DNA from: Spirochaetaceae bacterium
GTDB taxonomy: Bacteria; Spirochaetota; Spirochaetia; SZUA-6; Bin103
DNA length: 5,518 nt
Direction of reading: 5' to 3'
NCBI GenBank assembly: GCA_028820215.1
Contig: JAPPKD010000129.1
Span: 1-5,518 of the forward strand
Shown: positions 1-5,518 of the stretch, one piece after another
Layout: each line of letters opens with the position of its first letter
How positions within the stretch are numbered: the first letter of the stretch is position 1
Notes under the pieces: model-generated
Told to the model about the DNA's origin: nothing
What the model saw: the letters and a program-made list of their open reading frames with translations, nothing else
The model's database searches: none
Made by a program: the position numbers and the translations under genes

Positions 1-1188
1 CCGATCGAGCTGGAGTTGATGGACTTTGCCGGCTGGGCGGTCGACGTGTTCGCGGAGGCGATCGAGGACTACAACGCGCTCACTCCCAACGTGACCATCA
101 CCCAGACCTCGCTGCCCGGCAGCGCAGCGGTGAACGATCAGCTCCTGGTCCGTATCGCGGGCGGCAATCCACCTGACATCGCCTGGGTAATTGCCGCGTT
201 CGCGGTGTCGCTTGCCAACCAGGGCGGCCTGCTGGCGCTCGATCCGTACATGGAGGCCGCGGGATGGGATACCGCCGATCCGGGCTACGGACGGTTCTAC
301 GACTTCGCCGCGCAGAGCTTCGTGCTGGACGGAAAGCTGTATGGGGTGCCCGGTTCGGTCAACCCGTTCGCGATAGGCTACAACAAGGAGATGTTCCTGG
401 ATGCCGGCTTGCCGACTCCACTGGAACTCGCGGAAGCCGGAAACTGGACCTGGGACACGTTCCTGGAATCGGCCAAGGCACTGACCGGCGGCGAGGGTGC
501 CGATCGCGTGTTCGGTTATGCGGCGCGCTGGCGCCCGTGGCTGCTGGCGATGCGGGTATGGCAGAACGGCGGCGACTTCTGGAACGAAGACAAGACCGCG
601 ACTCGGCTGCACGAGCCGGAGGCGGTCGAGGCGATCCAGTGGTACTTCGACCTGCACCTCAAGCACGGGGTGGCCCCGGAGATGGTGAGCACGGCGTCGC
701 ACGGCGGCCTGTTCCAGGCCGGCCAGGTGGCGATGATCGACCAGGGCCCCGCCGGCCGCGGCGCGTTCATGGACCTGCCATTCACCTTCGAGTTGGCGCC
801 GCAGCCCACCAAGGTGCGCTCGGTGAGTTGGGCCGGCGGCGGCTCGCTGGTGATGCCGGTCGGGCAGGAGCACCCCGAGGAGGCGTTCAAGTTCATCGAG
901 TACTTCTTCTCGGCGCCCGGTATCTCGACCATGCTGCGCAACGGGGGCCCGGGAACCGCGGTGGTGGACGGCATGAACACGCCGGATTTCCTGTACAGCC
1001 CGCCCACCAACCCCGAGATCTGGATTGAGAGCCTTCCGACCGCCGAGCCGGTGCCGTGGATCGTGCGCAACACCGACTTCCTGAACATCCTTACCGAGCA
1101 GATCGACCGGGTGGCGATCGGCGACCAGACCGCGGCCGAGGCGGGCGCGATCATGCAGCCGCTGCTCGACGACCTGGTGAAGCCGTAG
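1..1188 (+). CDS. ABC transporter sugar-type extracellular solute-binding protein, 5' partial
   Basis: Substrate-capturing component of a carbohydrate ABC importer (family 1 solute-binding proteins, COG1653 type), acting outside the cytoplasmic membrane. The frame is open from base 1, giving 395 residues. An in-frame ATG lies at base 16, but the first residues already belong to the first beta-strand of the mature domain. The signal peptide and true start are therefore probably upstream of the window, and family members are usually about 420-460 aa. Numbering from base 1, family hallmarks are a GGNPPDI segment at 54-60 (early lobe), YNKEMFLDAGLPTP from 127, WTWDTF from 149, and a C-terminal lobe with the common HPEEAFKFIEYF pattern. 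Many tryptophans and aromatics (for example WRPW and WYFD) are typical of a sugar-stacking cleft. The two permease genes follow after a 139-base gap. The ligand cannot be read from the sequence; the downstream sulfatase hints at a sulfated sugar. Family assignment is firm. Confidence 0.93.
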   Translation, partial: PIELELMDFAGWAVDVFAEAIEDYNALTPNVTITQTSLPGSAAVNDQLLVRIAGGNPPDIAWVIAAFAVSLANQGGLLALDPYMEAAGWDTADPGYGRFYDFAAQSFVLDGKLYGVPGSVNPFAIGYNKEMFLDAGLPTPLELAEAGNWTWDTFLESAKALTGGEGADRVFGYAARWRPWLLAMRVWQNGGDFWNEDKTATRLHEPEAVEAIQWYFDLHLKHGVAPEMVSTASHGGLFQAGQVAMIDQGPAGRGAFMDLPFTFELAPQPTKVRSVSWAGGGSLVMPVGQEHPEEAFKFIEYFFSAPGISTMLRNGGPGTAVVDGMNTPDFLYSPPTNPEIWIESLPTAEPVPWIVRNTDFLNILTEQIDRVAIGDQTAAEAGAIMQPLLDDLVKP

Positions 1189-1200
1189 CGCGCGGCAGCA

Positions 1201-1242
1201 TGCCCTCGGAGTCTTGCCGGATCGCGACAGACTCCGGGGGCA
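1201..1242 (+). promoter_or_regulatory. Strong intergenic stem-loop between binding-protein and permease genes
   Basis: Bases 1201-1214 pair with 1229-1242, giving a 14-bp stem with a single G-U wobble (1206 with 1237) and a 14-base loop. It begins 12 bases after the binding-protein stop codon. No T-run follows the stem, so it is not a canonical intrinsic terminator. By analogy with the malE-malF type of arrangement, such a hairpin can protect the 3' end of the upstream mRNA or partly attenuate transcription, so that the binding protein is made in excess of the permeases. The pairing is seen directly; the role is inferred. Confidence 0.7.
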
Positions 1243-1327
1243 CGACAGGTGACGATTTGGGACGCGAGGCGAAGTTGTCTGCCGGTCGGTCAACCGGTAC
1301 CGTGACGCGGGCCTGAAGTATGCTCCC

Positions 1328-2215
1328 ATGACGCGCAATCTCTCCTGGCGGGGACGCGAGCGCCTGGCTGCGGCGCTGTTCCTGCTGCCCGCGGTAGCGG
1401 GAATCCTGCTGCTGCGTATCTACCCGATAGGCTCCTCCCTGCTGCTTGGCCTCACCGAGACCAAGTTGCTGGGAGGAAGCGAATTCGTCGGTCTGGCCAA
1501 CTACGTAGCCGCGCTGACCCGCCCGGAACTCTACCGGGTCATCTTCAACTCCGCCTACTTCGCGTTCGGGTCACAGTTCCTGACCCTGATCGTGGGGTTG
1601 ATGTTCGCGGTGGCGCTCAACACCCGGCTGCGGGCGATCGGCCTGTACCGGTTCATCTTCTTCTTTCCGTTCGTCACCACGTGGACCGCGGTGGCGCTGG
1701 TGTGGCAGTGGTTCCTGTCCACCGAAGTGGGCACCGTCAATCTGTTCCTGGCACGGTTCGGGATCGCACCGGTGCCGTGGCTCACGTCGCCGCGCTACGC
1801 CATGCTGGCGGTGATCATCGTGTTCACCTGGAAGGCGTTCGGCTACAAGATGGTCATCCTGCTAGCCGCGCTGCAGGGCATCCCGGAGGAGTACTACGAG
1901 GCCGCCAACATCGACGGCGGCTCGCGCGTGCAGGTGTTCTTCCGCATCGTGCTGCCGCTGATCACGCCGGCCATCTTCTTCGCCATCGTGGCCGGCATCA
2001 TCAACAGCCTGCAGGTGTTCGATCCCATCTTCATCATGACCGAAGGCGGCCCGGCCCGCGCCACCACCACCATCGGCTACTTCATCTACGAGCGCGGGTT
2101 CCGCACCTTCGAGTTCGGCTACGCGGCGGCGGTGTCCTGGATCCTGTTCATTCTGATCTTGCTGCTGACCCTGGGGCAGTGGCGCCTGCAGCGGCGCTGG
2201 GTGTTCTACGGATGA
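1328..2215 (+). CDS. Carbohydrate ABC transporter permease, MalF/UgpA-like (permease 1)
   Basis: Inner-membrane subunit of the sugar importer, 295 aa, the usual length for this class. About six hydrophobic segments are visible, near residues 13-41, 75-97, 106-130, 157-181, 209-233 and 263-285. The cytoplasmic EAA loop that docks on the ATPase is complete at 191-210: EAA, three residues, G, nine residues, then I-x-L-P. It is followed by the TEGGP motif at 238-242 that is typical of MalF/UgpA-type subunits (binding-protein-dependent transport inner membrane component family). The start is the ATG at 1328. The frame is closed upstream by a TGA at 1250-1252, and the N-terminus (short basic stretch, then the first helix) is as expected. 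No clear Shine-Dalgarno precedes it, which is odd for the first gene after a gap. The stop overlaps the start of the next permease (ATGA), indicating translational coupling. Substrate is unknown. Confidence 0.95.
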   Translation: MTRNLSWRGRERLAAALFLLPAVAGILLLRIYPIGSSLLLGLTETKLLGGSEFVGLANYVAALTRPELYRVIFNSAYFAFGSQFLTLIVGLMFAVALNTRLRAIGLYRFIFFFPFVTTWTAVALVWQWFLSTEVGTVNLFLARFGIAPVPWLTSPRYAMLAVIIVFTWKAFGYKMVILLAALQGIPEEYYEAANIDGGSRVQVFFRIVLPLITPAIFFAIVAGIINSLQVFDPIFIMTEGGPARATTTIGYFIYERGFRTFEFGYAAAVSWILFILILLLTLGQWRLQRRWVFYG

Positions 2216-3042
2216 CTCGCCGAGCACTCGATCCCGGCATGCTGGTGCTGCACGCGGTGCTGATCGCATCGATTCTGGCGATGGTGGTGCCGTTCGCCTG
2301 GATGGTGACCACGTCGCTGAAGAACCTGACGCAGGCGTATGCCATGCCGCCGGTGTGGATTCCCAAGCCGGTGACCTGGGCCAACTACCCGATCGCGATA
2401 CTGGAGAAGGGCATCGGGCGCGGCTTCTGGAACAGTACCGTGGTGACCGCGGCCGTGGTGGCGGGCCAACTGGTGATTTCGTCGCTTGCCGCCTACGCCT
2501 TCGCGCGTATCGAGTTCCGCAGCCGCAATGCGCTGTTCCTGATGTTCCTGGCCACCATGATGATCCCGGTACACGTGACCATGATCCCGATCTACGTGAT
2601 GTTCCGGTCCCTCGGCCTGCTCAACACGTACCAGGCCCTGATCCTGCCGGCGCTGGTGAATCCGTTCGCGATCTTCCTGCTGCGCCAGTTCTTTCTCACC
2701 CTGCCGCGGGAGATGGAGGAGTCGCTGTTCATCGACGGCGGCAGCCGCTTCCAGGCTTACTGGTACCTGACCATGCCGCTGTCGAAAGCCGGACTGGCGG
2801 CGGTGGCGATCTTCGCCTTCATCAATACCTGGAACGATCTGCTCTGGGCCCTGGTGGCGATCACCGAGGGGCGCATGCAGACGCTGCCGGTCAAGCTGGC
2901 GCTGTTTACGGGCGAGTACATTACTACAATCCACCTGCAGATGGCCGGGGCGACGGTGGCCACGGTGCCGATCCTGGTGGTGTTCTCGCTGCTGCAGAAG
3001 CAGTTCGTGCAGGGCGTGGTGCTGAGCGGGCTCAAATCGTGA
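2212..3042 (+). CDS. Carbohydrate ABC transporter permease, MalG/UgpE-like (permease 2)
   Basis: Second inner-membrane subunit, 276 aa, normal length for MalG/UgpE/AraQ-type permeases. It carries the family pattern of an N-terminal helix ending in VPFAWMVTTSLK (about 26-37), a periplasmic segment, FWNSTVVTA (72-80), and a conserved NTWNDLLWAL stretch (about 205-214). The EAA loop is recognisable at 160-179, but the EAA triplet reads ESL and the terminal I-x-L-P reads L-x-M-P; the central IDGGSRF core is intact. The ATG at 2212 was chosen because it overlaps the upstream TGA in the classic ATGA arrangement and yields the expected N-terminus; the open frame extending upstream to 1681 is a high-GC artefact. 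Its own stop (3040-3042) overlaps the GTG start of the sulfatase. It should heterodimerise with permease 1. No ATPase gene is present in the window. Confidence 0.94.
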   Translation: MTRRALDPGMLVLHAVLIASILAMVVPFAWMVTTSLKNLTQAYAMPPVWIPKPVTWANYPIAILEKGIGRGFWNSTVVTAAVVAGQLVISSLAAYAFARIEFRSRNALFLMFLATMMIPVHVTMIPIYVMFRSLGLLNTYQALILPALVNPFAIFLLRQFFLTLPREMEESLFIDGGSRFQAYWYLTMPLSKAGLAAVAIFAFINTWNDLLWALVAITEGRMQTLPVKLALFTGEYITTIHLQMAGATVATVPILVVFSLLQKQFVQGVVLSGLKS

Positions 3043-4487
3043 ACATCCTGGTGCTGCTCACCGACCAGTGGCCGGCGACCCACTTCGGTCATCGCGGCGC
3101 GCCGATTGCGACACCTCGGGTCGACGAGTTGGTGCGCGGCGGCACGCTGTTCGAGAACGCGTTCACCAGTTGTCCGCTGTGCTCTCCCGCGCGCGGCACC
3201 CTGTTGACCGGGTTGCGGCCGTGGCGCAGTGGCATGGTGGACAACTACGGAGTCGGCTACTCGCTGCAGCGCCCGCTCGACACCGGCTTGCGCACCTGGC
3301 TCGAGGCGGGCGCCGACGCCGGCTACCGCGTCGGCTACTTCGGAAAGTGGCACCTGGGACCGGACGGCCCGCGCCGGCGCGGCGCCGCGGAGTCCAGCCC
3401 CAGCATCGACACCCGCCAAGTGCCGTTCGACGAGAAGCCGGGGGGACACAGCTATGCCGCGGTAGCGGCCCGCTATGCCGAGGAGCGGCGCCGCCTGGTC
3501 TCGGGCAACCCGCCGTTCTACGGCGAGTTGCCCGGCGGCCGCGAGCACACCCAGGCCTTCCGCCTAGTGGAGGAGGTGCGCGGCTTCCTGGAGCGCCACG
3601 CGCAGGGTGGGGGCACCAGTCCGTTCCTGCTGACCGCATCGTTCACCGGGCCGCACTTCCCGCACTACCTGCCGGCCGCCTACGCGCACCGCTACCGGCC
3701 GGAGGACGTGCCATTGCCGCCGAGCCTGCACGACGACTTTGCCGGCAAGCCGTGGTTCCACCGCGTCCCGTGGTGGCCGAGCATGGACACCTCGGCGTTC
3801 GATGACGCCGAGTGGCGGCGGGCGATCGCCCACACCTGGGGACACATGACCATGGTGGACGAGGCGATAGGCTGCGTGCTGGATCTGCTCGCCACGCATG
3901 GCCACGACCGGGATACGGCGGTGCTGTTCGCCGCCGACCACGGCGACATGTGCGGTGAGCACAACCGCTTCGACAAGGCCGCCTACTTCTACGAGGAGGT
4001 GCTGCGCATTCCGCTGTGCATCCGCCTGCCGGGCGCCGCGCCCGCCGTGAACGCCGCCCCGGTGTCGTTCATCGACCTCGGTACCACGCTGTTTCACCTG
4101 CTCGGCGACGGCGAGCAGGGCGCCGCCACCGATGGCCGCGACCTGACGCCGCTGGTCGGCACCGACCGCGTGCCTGCCGATTGGGACGATGCCGCGTACG
4201 CCTCCTACCACCGCTACAACGGCATCAGCTTCGAGTGCCGCTGCATCCGCACCGCGACCCACAAGTACGTCTGGAATCCGCAGGACGTCGACGAACTGTA
4301 TGACCTGGACCGCGACCCGGCCGAGCTTGTCAACCTGGTCGACCGTCCCGCCTGCGCCGGCGTCCGCGGCGAGCTGTCGGGGCGGCTGCGCACGTGGTTG
4401 CGGTCCACCGGCGATCCCCTCCCGGCAAACGCCGCCGACCTGCCGGCCGCCGGCACGATACTCGCCACCGGGCAGCCCGGTCCCTGA
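3039..4487 (+). CDS. Type I (formylglycine-dependent) sulfatase, probably cytoplasmic
   Basis: Hydrolyses sulfate esters, probably of a small imported carbohydrate; 482 aa, alkaline-phosphatase/sulfatase fold (COG3119 type). Visible active-site elements: metal ligands D9-Q10 in LLTDQW; signature CSPARGTLLTG at 48-58, with C48 the residue expected to be converted to formylglycine; GKWH at 102-105; H206 in GPHFPH; metal ligands D300-H301 in ADHGD; K313; and a sulfatase-type C-terminal YDLDRDPAELVNLV at 431-444. The start is GTG at 3039, overlapping the permease stop (GTGA). The next in-frame Met (residue 66) lies beyond the catalytic Cys, so no ATG alternative exists. The N-terminus goes straight into the first beta-strand with no signal peptide, which suggests cytoplasmic action on cargo of the coupled importer. 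The DQ metal pair, rather than DD, also occurs in phosphonate monoester hydrolases of this superfamily, so a related phospho/sulfo-esterase is the main alternative; GKWH favours sulfatase. The maturase is not encoded here. Confidence 0.92.
   Translation: MNILVLLTDQWPATHFGHRGAPIATPRVDELVRGGTLFENAFTSCPLCSPARGTLLTGLRPWRSGMVDNYGVGYSLQRPLDTGLRTWLEAGADAGYRVGYFGKWHLGPDGPRRRGAAESSPSIDTRQVPFDEKPGGHSYAAVAARYAEERRRLVSGNPPFYGELPGGREHTQAFRLVEEVRGFLERHAQGGGTSPFLLTASFTGPHFPHYLPAAYAHRYRPEDVPLPPSLHDDFAGKPWFHRVPWWPSMDTSAFDDAEWRRAIAHTWGHMTMVDEAIGCVLDLLATHGHDRDTAVLFAADHGDMCGEHNRFDKAAYFYEEVLRIPLCIRLPGAAPAVNAAPVSFIDLGTTLFHLLGDGEQGAATDGRDLTPLVGTDRVPADWDDAAYASYHRYNGISFECRCIRTATHKYVWNPQDVDELYDLDRDPAELVNLVDRPACAGVRGELSGRLRTWLRSTGDPLPANAADLPAAGTILATGQPGP
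4467..4481 (+). other. Short GC hairpin at the 3' end of the sulfatase gene
   Basis: ACCGGG at 4467-4472 pairs with CCCGGT at 4476-4481 around a three-base loop, ending four bases before the sulfatase stop codon. There is no following T-run. It could contribute to transcription ending or mRNA stability for the transporter-sulfatase operon, but in DNA this GC-rich a six-base dyad may be chance. No better terminator is visible between the two transcription units. Confidence 0.25.
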
Positions 4488-4522
4488 ATCCGGTACATTG
4501 CGCACGTCAACGCACGACCGAG

Positions 4523-4551
4523 TTGAGCCGGCGCCGTCGCCGGCCTATGAT
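4523..4551 (+). promoter_or_regulatory. Sigma70-like promoter for the dienelactone hydrolase gene
   Basis: TTGAGC (4523-4528, four of six consensus bases) and TATGAT (4546-4551, five of six) are separated by exactly 17 bases. Transcription would start near 4558 and leave a leader of roughly 37 bases before the ATG at 4595. The combination of good boxes, ideal spacing, position and a strong ribosome binding site downstream makes this the best promoter in the window. It implies that the hydrolase is a separate transcription unit from the importer-sulfatase operon. Confidence 0.65.
4527..4544 (+). promoter_or_regulatory. GC-rich inverted repeat inside the promoter spacer
   Basis: GCCGGCG (4527-4533) and CGCCGGC (4538-4544) form a perfect seven-base dyad around CCGT. 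The dyad fills the spacer between the -35 and -10 boxes, overlapping the last two bases of the -35 box. It could be a repressor operator, or a hairpin in readthrough RNA from the upstream operon that acts as a poor terminator (no T-run follows). The dyad is seen directly; both roles are inference, and chance is possible in such GC-rich DNA. Confidence 0.4.
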
Positions 4552-4584
4552 CTGGCCGTGTCGGGTGGTGCAAACACCCATCAC

Positions 4585-4590
4585 AGGAGG
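4585..4590 (+). promoter_or_regulatory. Strong ribosome binding site of the dienelactone hydrolase gene
   Basis: A perfect AGGAGG lies four bases upstream of the ATG at 4595. It fixes the start of this gene and rejects the open frame that extends upstream to 4394. It is the only textbook Shine-Dalgarno in the window; the importer and sulfatase genes rely on overlap coupling or weak sites. Confidence 0.85.
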
Positions 4591-4594
4591 AAGA

Positions 4595-5476
4595 ATGAGT
4601 CAAGCCAAGATCGATCCCCGCGTTTACGACCTGTTCGACGACTACACCCACGACCGCATCAGCCGCAGGCAGTTTCTGTCGCGCTCGGCCGCGATCACGG
4701 TAGGCGGCGTATCGGCGCTGGCGATGGCCCAGGCGCTGCTGCCGCGCTATGCCGAGGCGCAGACCATCTCGTTCACCGACGAACGCATCAAGGCGCTGTA
4801 CGTGGAATACCCGTCACCGGGCGGCAGCTCCGGTGAGATGCGCGGCTACCTGGTACAGCCGGCTGGCGCGGGTCCGTTCCCGGCCGTCCTGGTGATCCAC
4901 GAGAACCGCGGCCTCAACCCCTACATCGAGGATGTCGCACGCCGCGCCGCGGTGGCGGGATTCCTGGCTCTGGCTCCGGACGGCCTGTCACCGATCGGCG
5001 GCTATCCCGGCAACGACGACGACGGGCGTGCCATGCAGCGTTCCCTGGACCAGGACAAGCTGCGCCAGGACATGGTGAACAGCGCTCACGTTCTGAAGAA
5101 CCACGAGTTGAGCACCGGCAAGCTGGGTGCGGTCGGGTTCTGCTGGGGTGGTGGCATCGTGAATCTGCTGGCGGTCCGGCTCGGCGCCGAACTGGACGCG
5201 GGCGCACCGTTCTATGGTCCGCCGGCACCGACTGCCGAGGTTGGCAACATCCAGGCGCCGTTGCTGATCCACTACGCCGAGAACGACGATTGGGTGAATC
5301 GGGCACGGCCCGACTACGAGGCCGCCCTCAAGGAACACGGCAAGACGTACCAGATGCACTCCTATCCGGGCACCCGGCACGGTTTCCACAACAACTCGAC
5401 GGCGCGCTACGACGAGGCCGCCGCCCACCTCGCCTGGGAGCGCACCATCGCGTTCTTCAAGGAACACTTGGCGTAG
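4595..5476 (+). CDS. Tat-exported dienelactone hydrolase family protein (YghX-like)
   Basis: Alpha/beta hydrolase of the dienelactone hydrolase (carboxymethylenebutenolidase) family, COG0412 type, 293 aa. The N-terminus carries YDLFDDYTHDRISRRQFL, with a twin-arginine motif at 23-28 (SRRQFL), a hydrophobic stretch to about residue 48, and a likely signal-peptidase site after A53-E54-A55. The mature enzyme should therefore be exported folded. The catalytic domain shows IHENRGLN (101-108, oxyanion/substrate loop), the nucleophile elbow GFCWGG with C183, the acid in ENDDWV (D231 best aligned), and H262 in RHGF, giving the family's Cys-Asp-His triad. This extended, Tat-type architecture resembles the YghX subgroup, whose physiological substrate is not well defined; lactone or ester hydrolysis is the safe prediction. 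The start is the ATG with AGGAGG upstream. It has its own promoter after a 107-base gap, so a functional link with the importer-sulfatase operon is not required. Confidence 0.93.
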   Translation: MSQAKIDPRVYDLFDDYTHDRISRRQFLSRSAAITVGGVSALAMAQALLPRYAEAQTISFTDERIKALYVEYPSPGGSSGEMRGYLVQPAGAGPFPAVLVIHENRGLNPYIEDVARRAAVAGFLALAPDGLSPIGGYPGNDDDGRAMQRSLDQDKLRQDMVNSAHVLKNHELSTGKLGAVGFCWGGGIVNLLAVRLGAELDAGAPFYGPPAPTAEVGNIQAPLLIHYAENDDWVNRARPDYEAALKEHGKTYQMHSYPGTRHGFHNNSTARYDEAAAHLAWERTIAFFKEHLA

Positions 5477-5518
5477 TTCGGCATCTCCGCGGCTTCCGGC
5501 GCGCGCAGAGGGAAGGTC

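Noticed and set aside
16..18. ATG at 16 as the true start of the binding protein
   Set aside because: The frame is open back to base 1 and the residues before the ATG look like the first mature beta-strand; starting here would leave no signal peptide.
1282..1297. Short dyad CCGGT / ACCGG with a six-base loop upstream of permease 1
   Set aside because: Five-base arms are common by chance at this G+C content and no recognised operator consensus matches.
1275..1303. Possible promoter TTGTCT, 17 bases, TACCGT ahead of permease 1
   Set aside because: The -10 box matches only three of six consensus bases and would leave a leader of about 18 bases without a ribosome binding site; too weak to call.
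2355..3038. In-frame extension of the sulfatase upstream to 2355
   Set aside because: The extra 228 residues overlap permease 2 in another frame and read as Arg/Gly/Pro-rich shadow sequence. The sulfatase fold begins exactly at the GTG at 3039.
3564..4505. Long antisense open frame (313 codons) opposite the sulfatase
   Set aside because: It lies entirely across a gene with full catalytic motifs, its product is low-complexity and rich in Arg/Gly/Val, and such shadows are expected in high-GC DNA. The same applies to the antisense frames at 2206-2934 and 2757-3548.
4394..4594. Upstream extension of the dienelactone hydrolase frame to 4394
   Set aside because: It overlaps the sulfatase 3' end and the promoter region; the perfect AGGAGG and the Tat leader fix the start at 4595.
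5477..5518. Purine-rich AGAGGGAAGG near the right edge as a ribosome binding site for another gene
   Set aside because: No start codon or coding sequence follows within the window, so nothing can be supported.
1..5518. CRISPR array, tRNA/rRNA, insertion sequence or other mobile element
   Set aside because: No regularly spaced repeats, RNA gene signatures, transposase-like reading frames or terminal inverted repeats were seen; the window is ordinary metabolic and transport genes.

Overview
This is a high-GC (roughly two-thirds G+C by eye) bacterial window of 5518 bases. All recognised genes are on the + strand. It holds most of a carbohydrate ABC-importer operon that ends in a sulfatase gene, followed by a separately promoted gene for an exported dienelactone-hydrolase-family enzyme. 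The organism cannot be named from sequence alone. The G+C content, dense gene packing and use of a lipid- or membrane-anchored-type sugar importer would fit high-GC environmental lineages (for example some Spirochaetes, Chloroflexi, Actinobacteria or Proteobacteria); this is a weak inference.

Layout. Bases 1-1188: a sugar-type extracellular solute-binding protein, cut at its 5' end by the window edge. Bases 1189-1327: an intergenic gap containing a strong 14-bp hairpin. Bases 1328-2215 and 2212-3042: two MalF/MalG-type inner-membrane permeases overlapping by ATGA. Bases 3039-4487: a cytoplasmic-looking type I (formylglycine) sulfatase starting at a GTG that overlaps the permease stop codon (GTGA). 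Bases 4488-4594: a regulatory gap with a good sigma70-like promoter (TTGAGC, 17 bp, TATGAT), a GC-rich dyad exactly filling its spacer, and a strong Shine-Dalgarno. Bases 4595-5476: a Tat-exported dienelactone hydrolase homologue (YghX-like architecture). Bases 5477-5518: no gene recognised.

How it may work together. The binding protein would capture a sugar outside the membrane and the two permeases would import it. No ATPase is encoded here, so a shared MsmK/UgpC-type ATPase elsewhere in the genome is expected. The sulfatase is translationally coupled to the second permease and has no signal peptide. The simplest reading is that the importer brings in a small sulfated carbohydrate, or another sulfate ester, which is desulfated in the cytoplasm. 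That substrate assignment is inference from gene order and localisation. The dienelactone hydrolase has its own promoter and need not belong to the same pathway.
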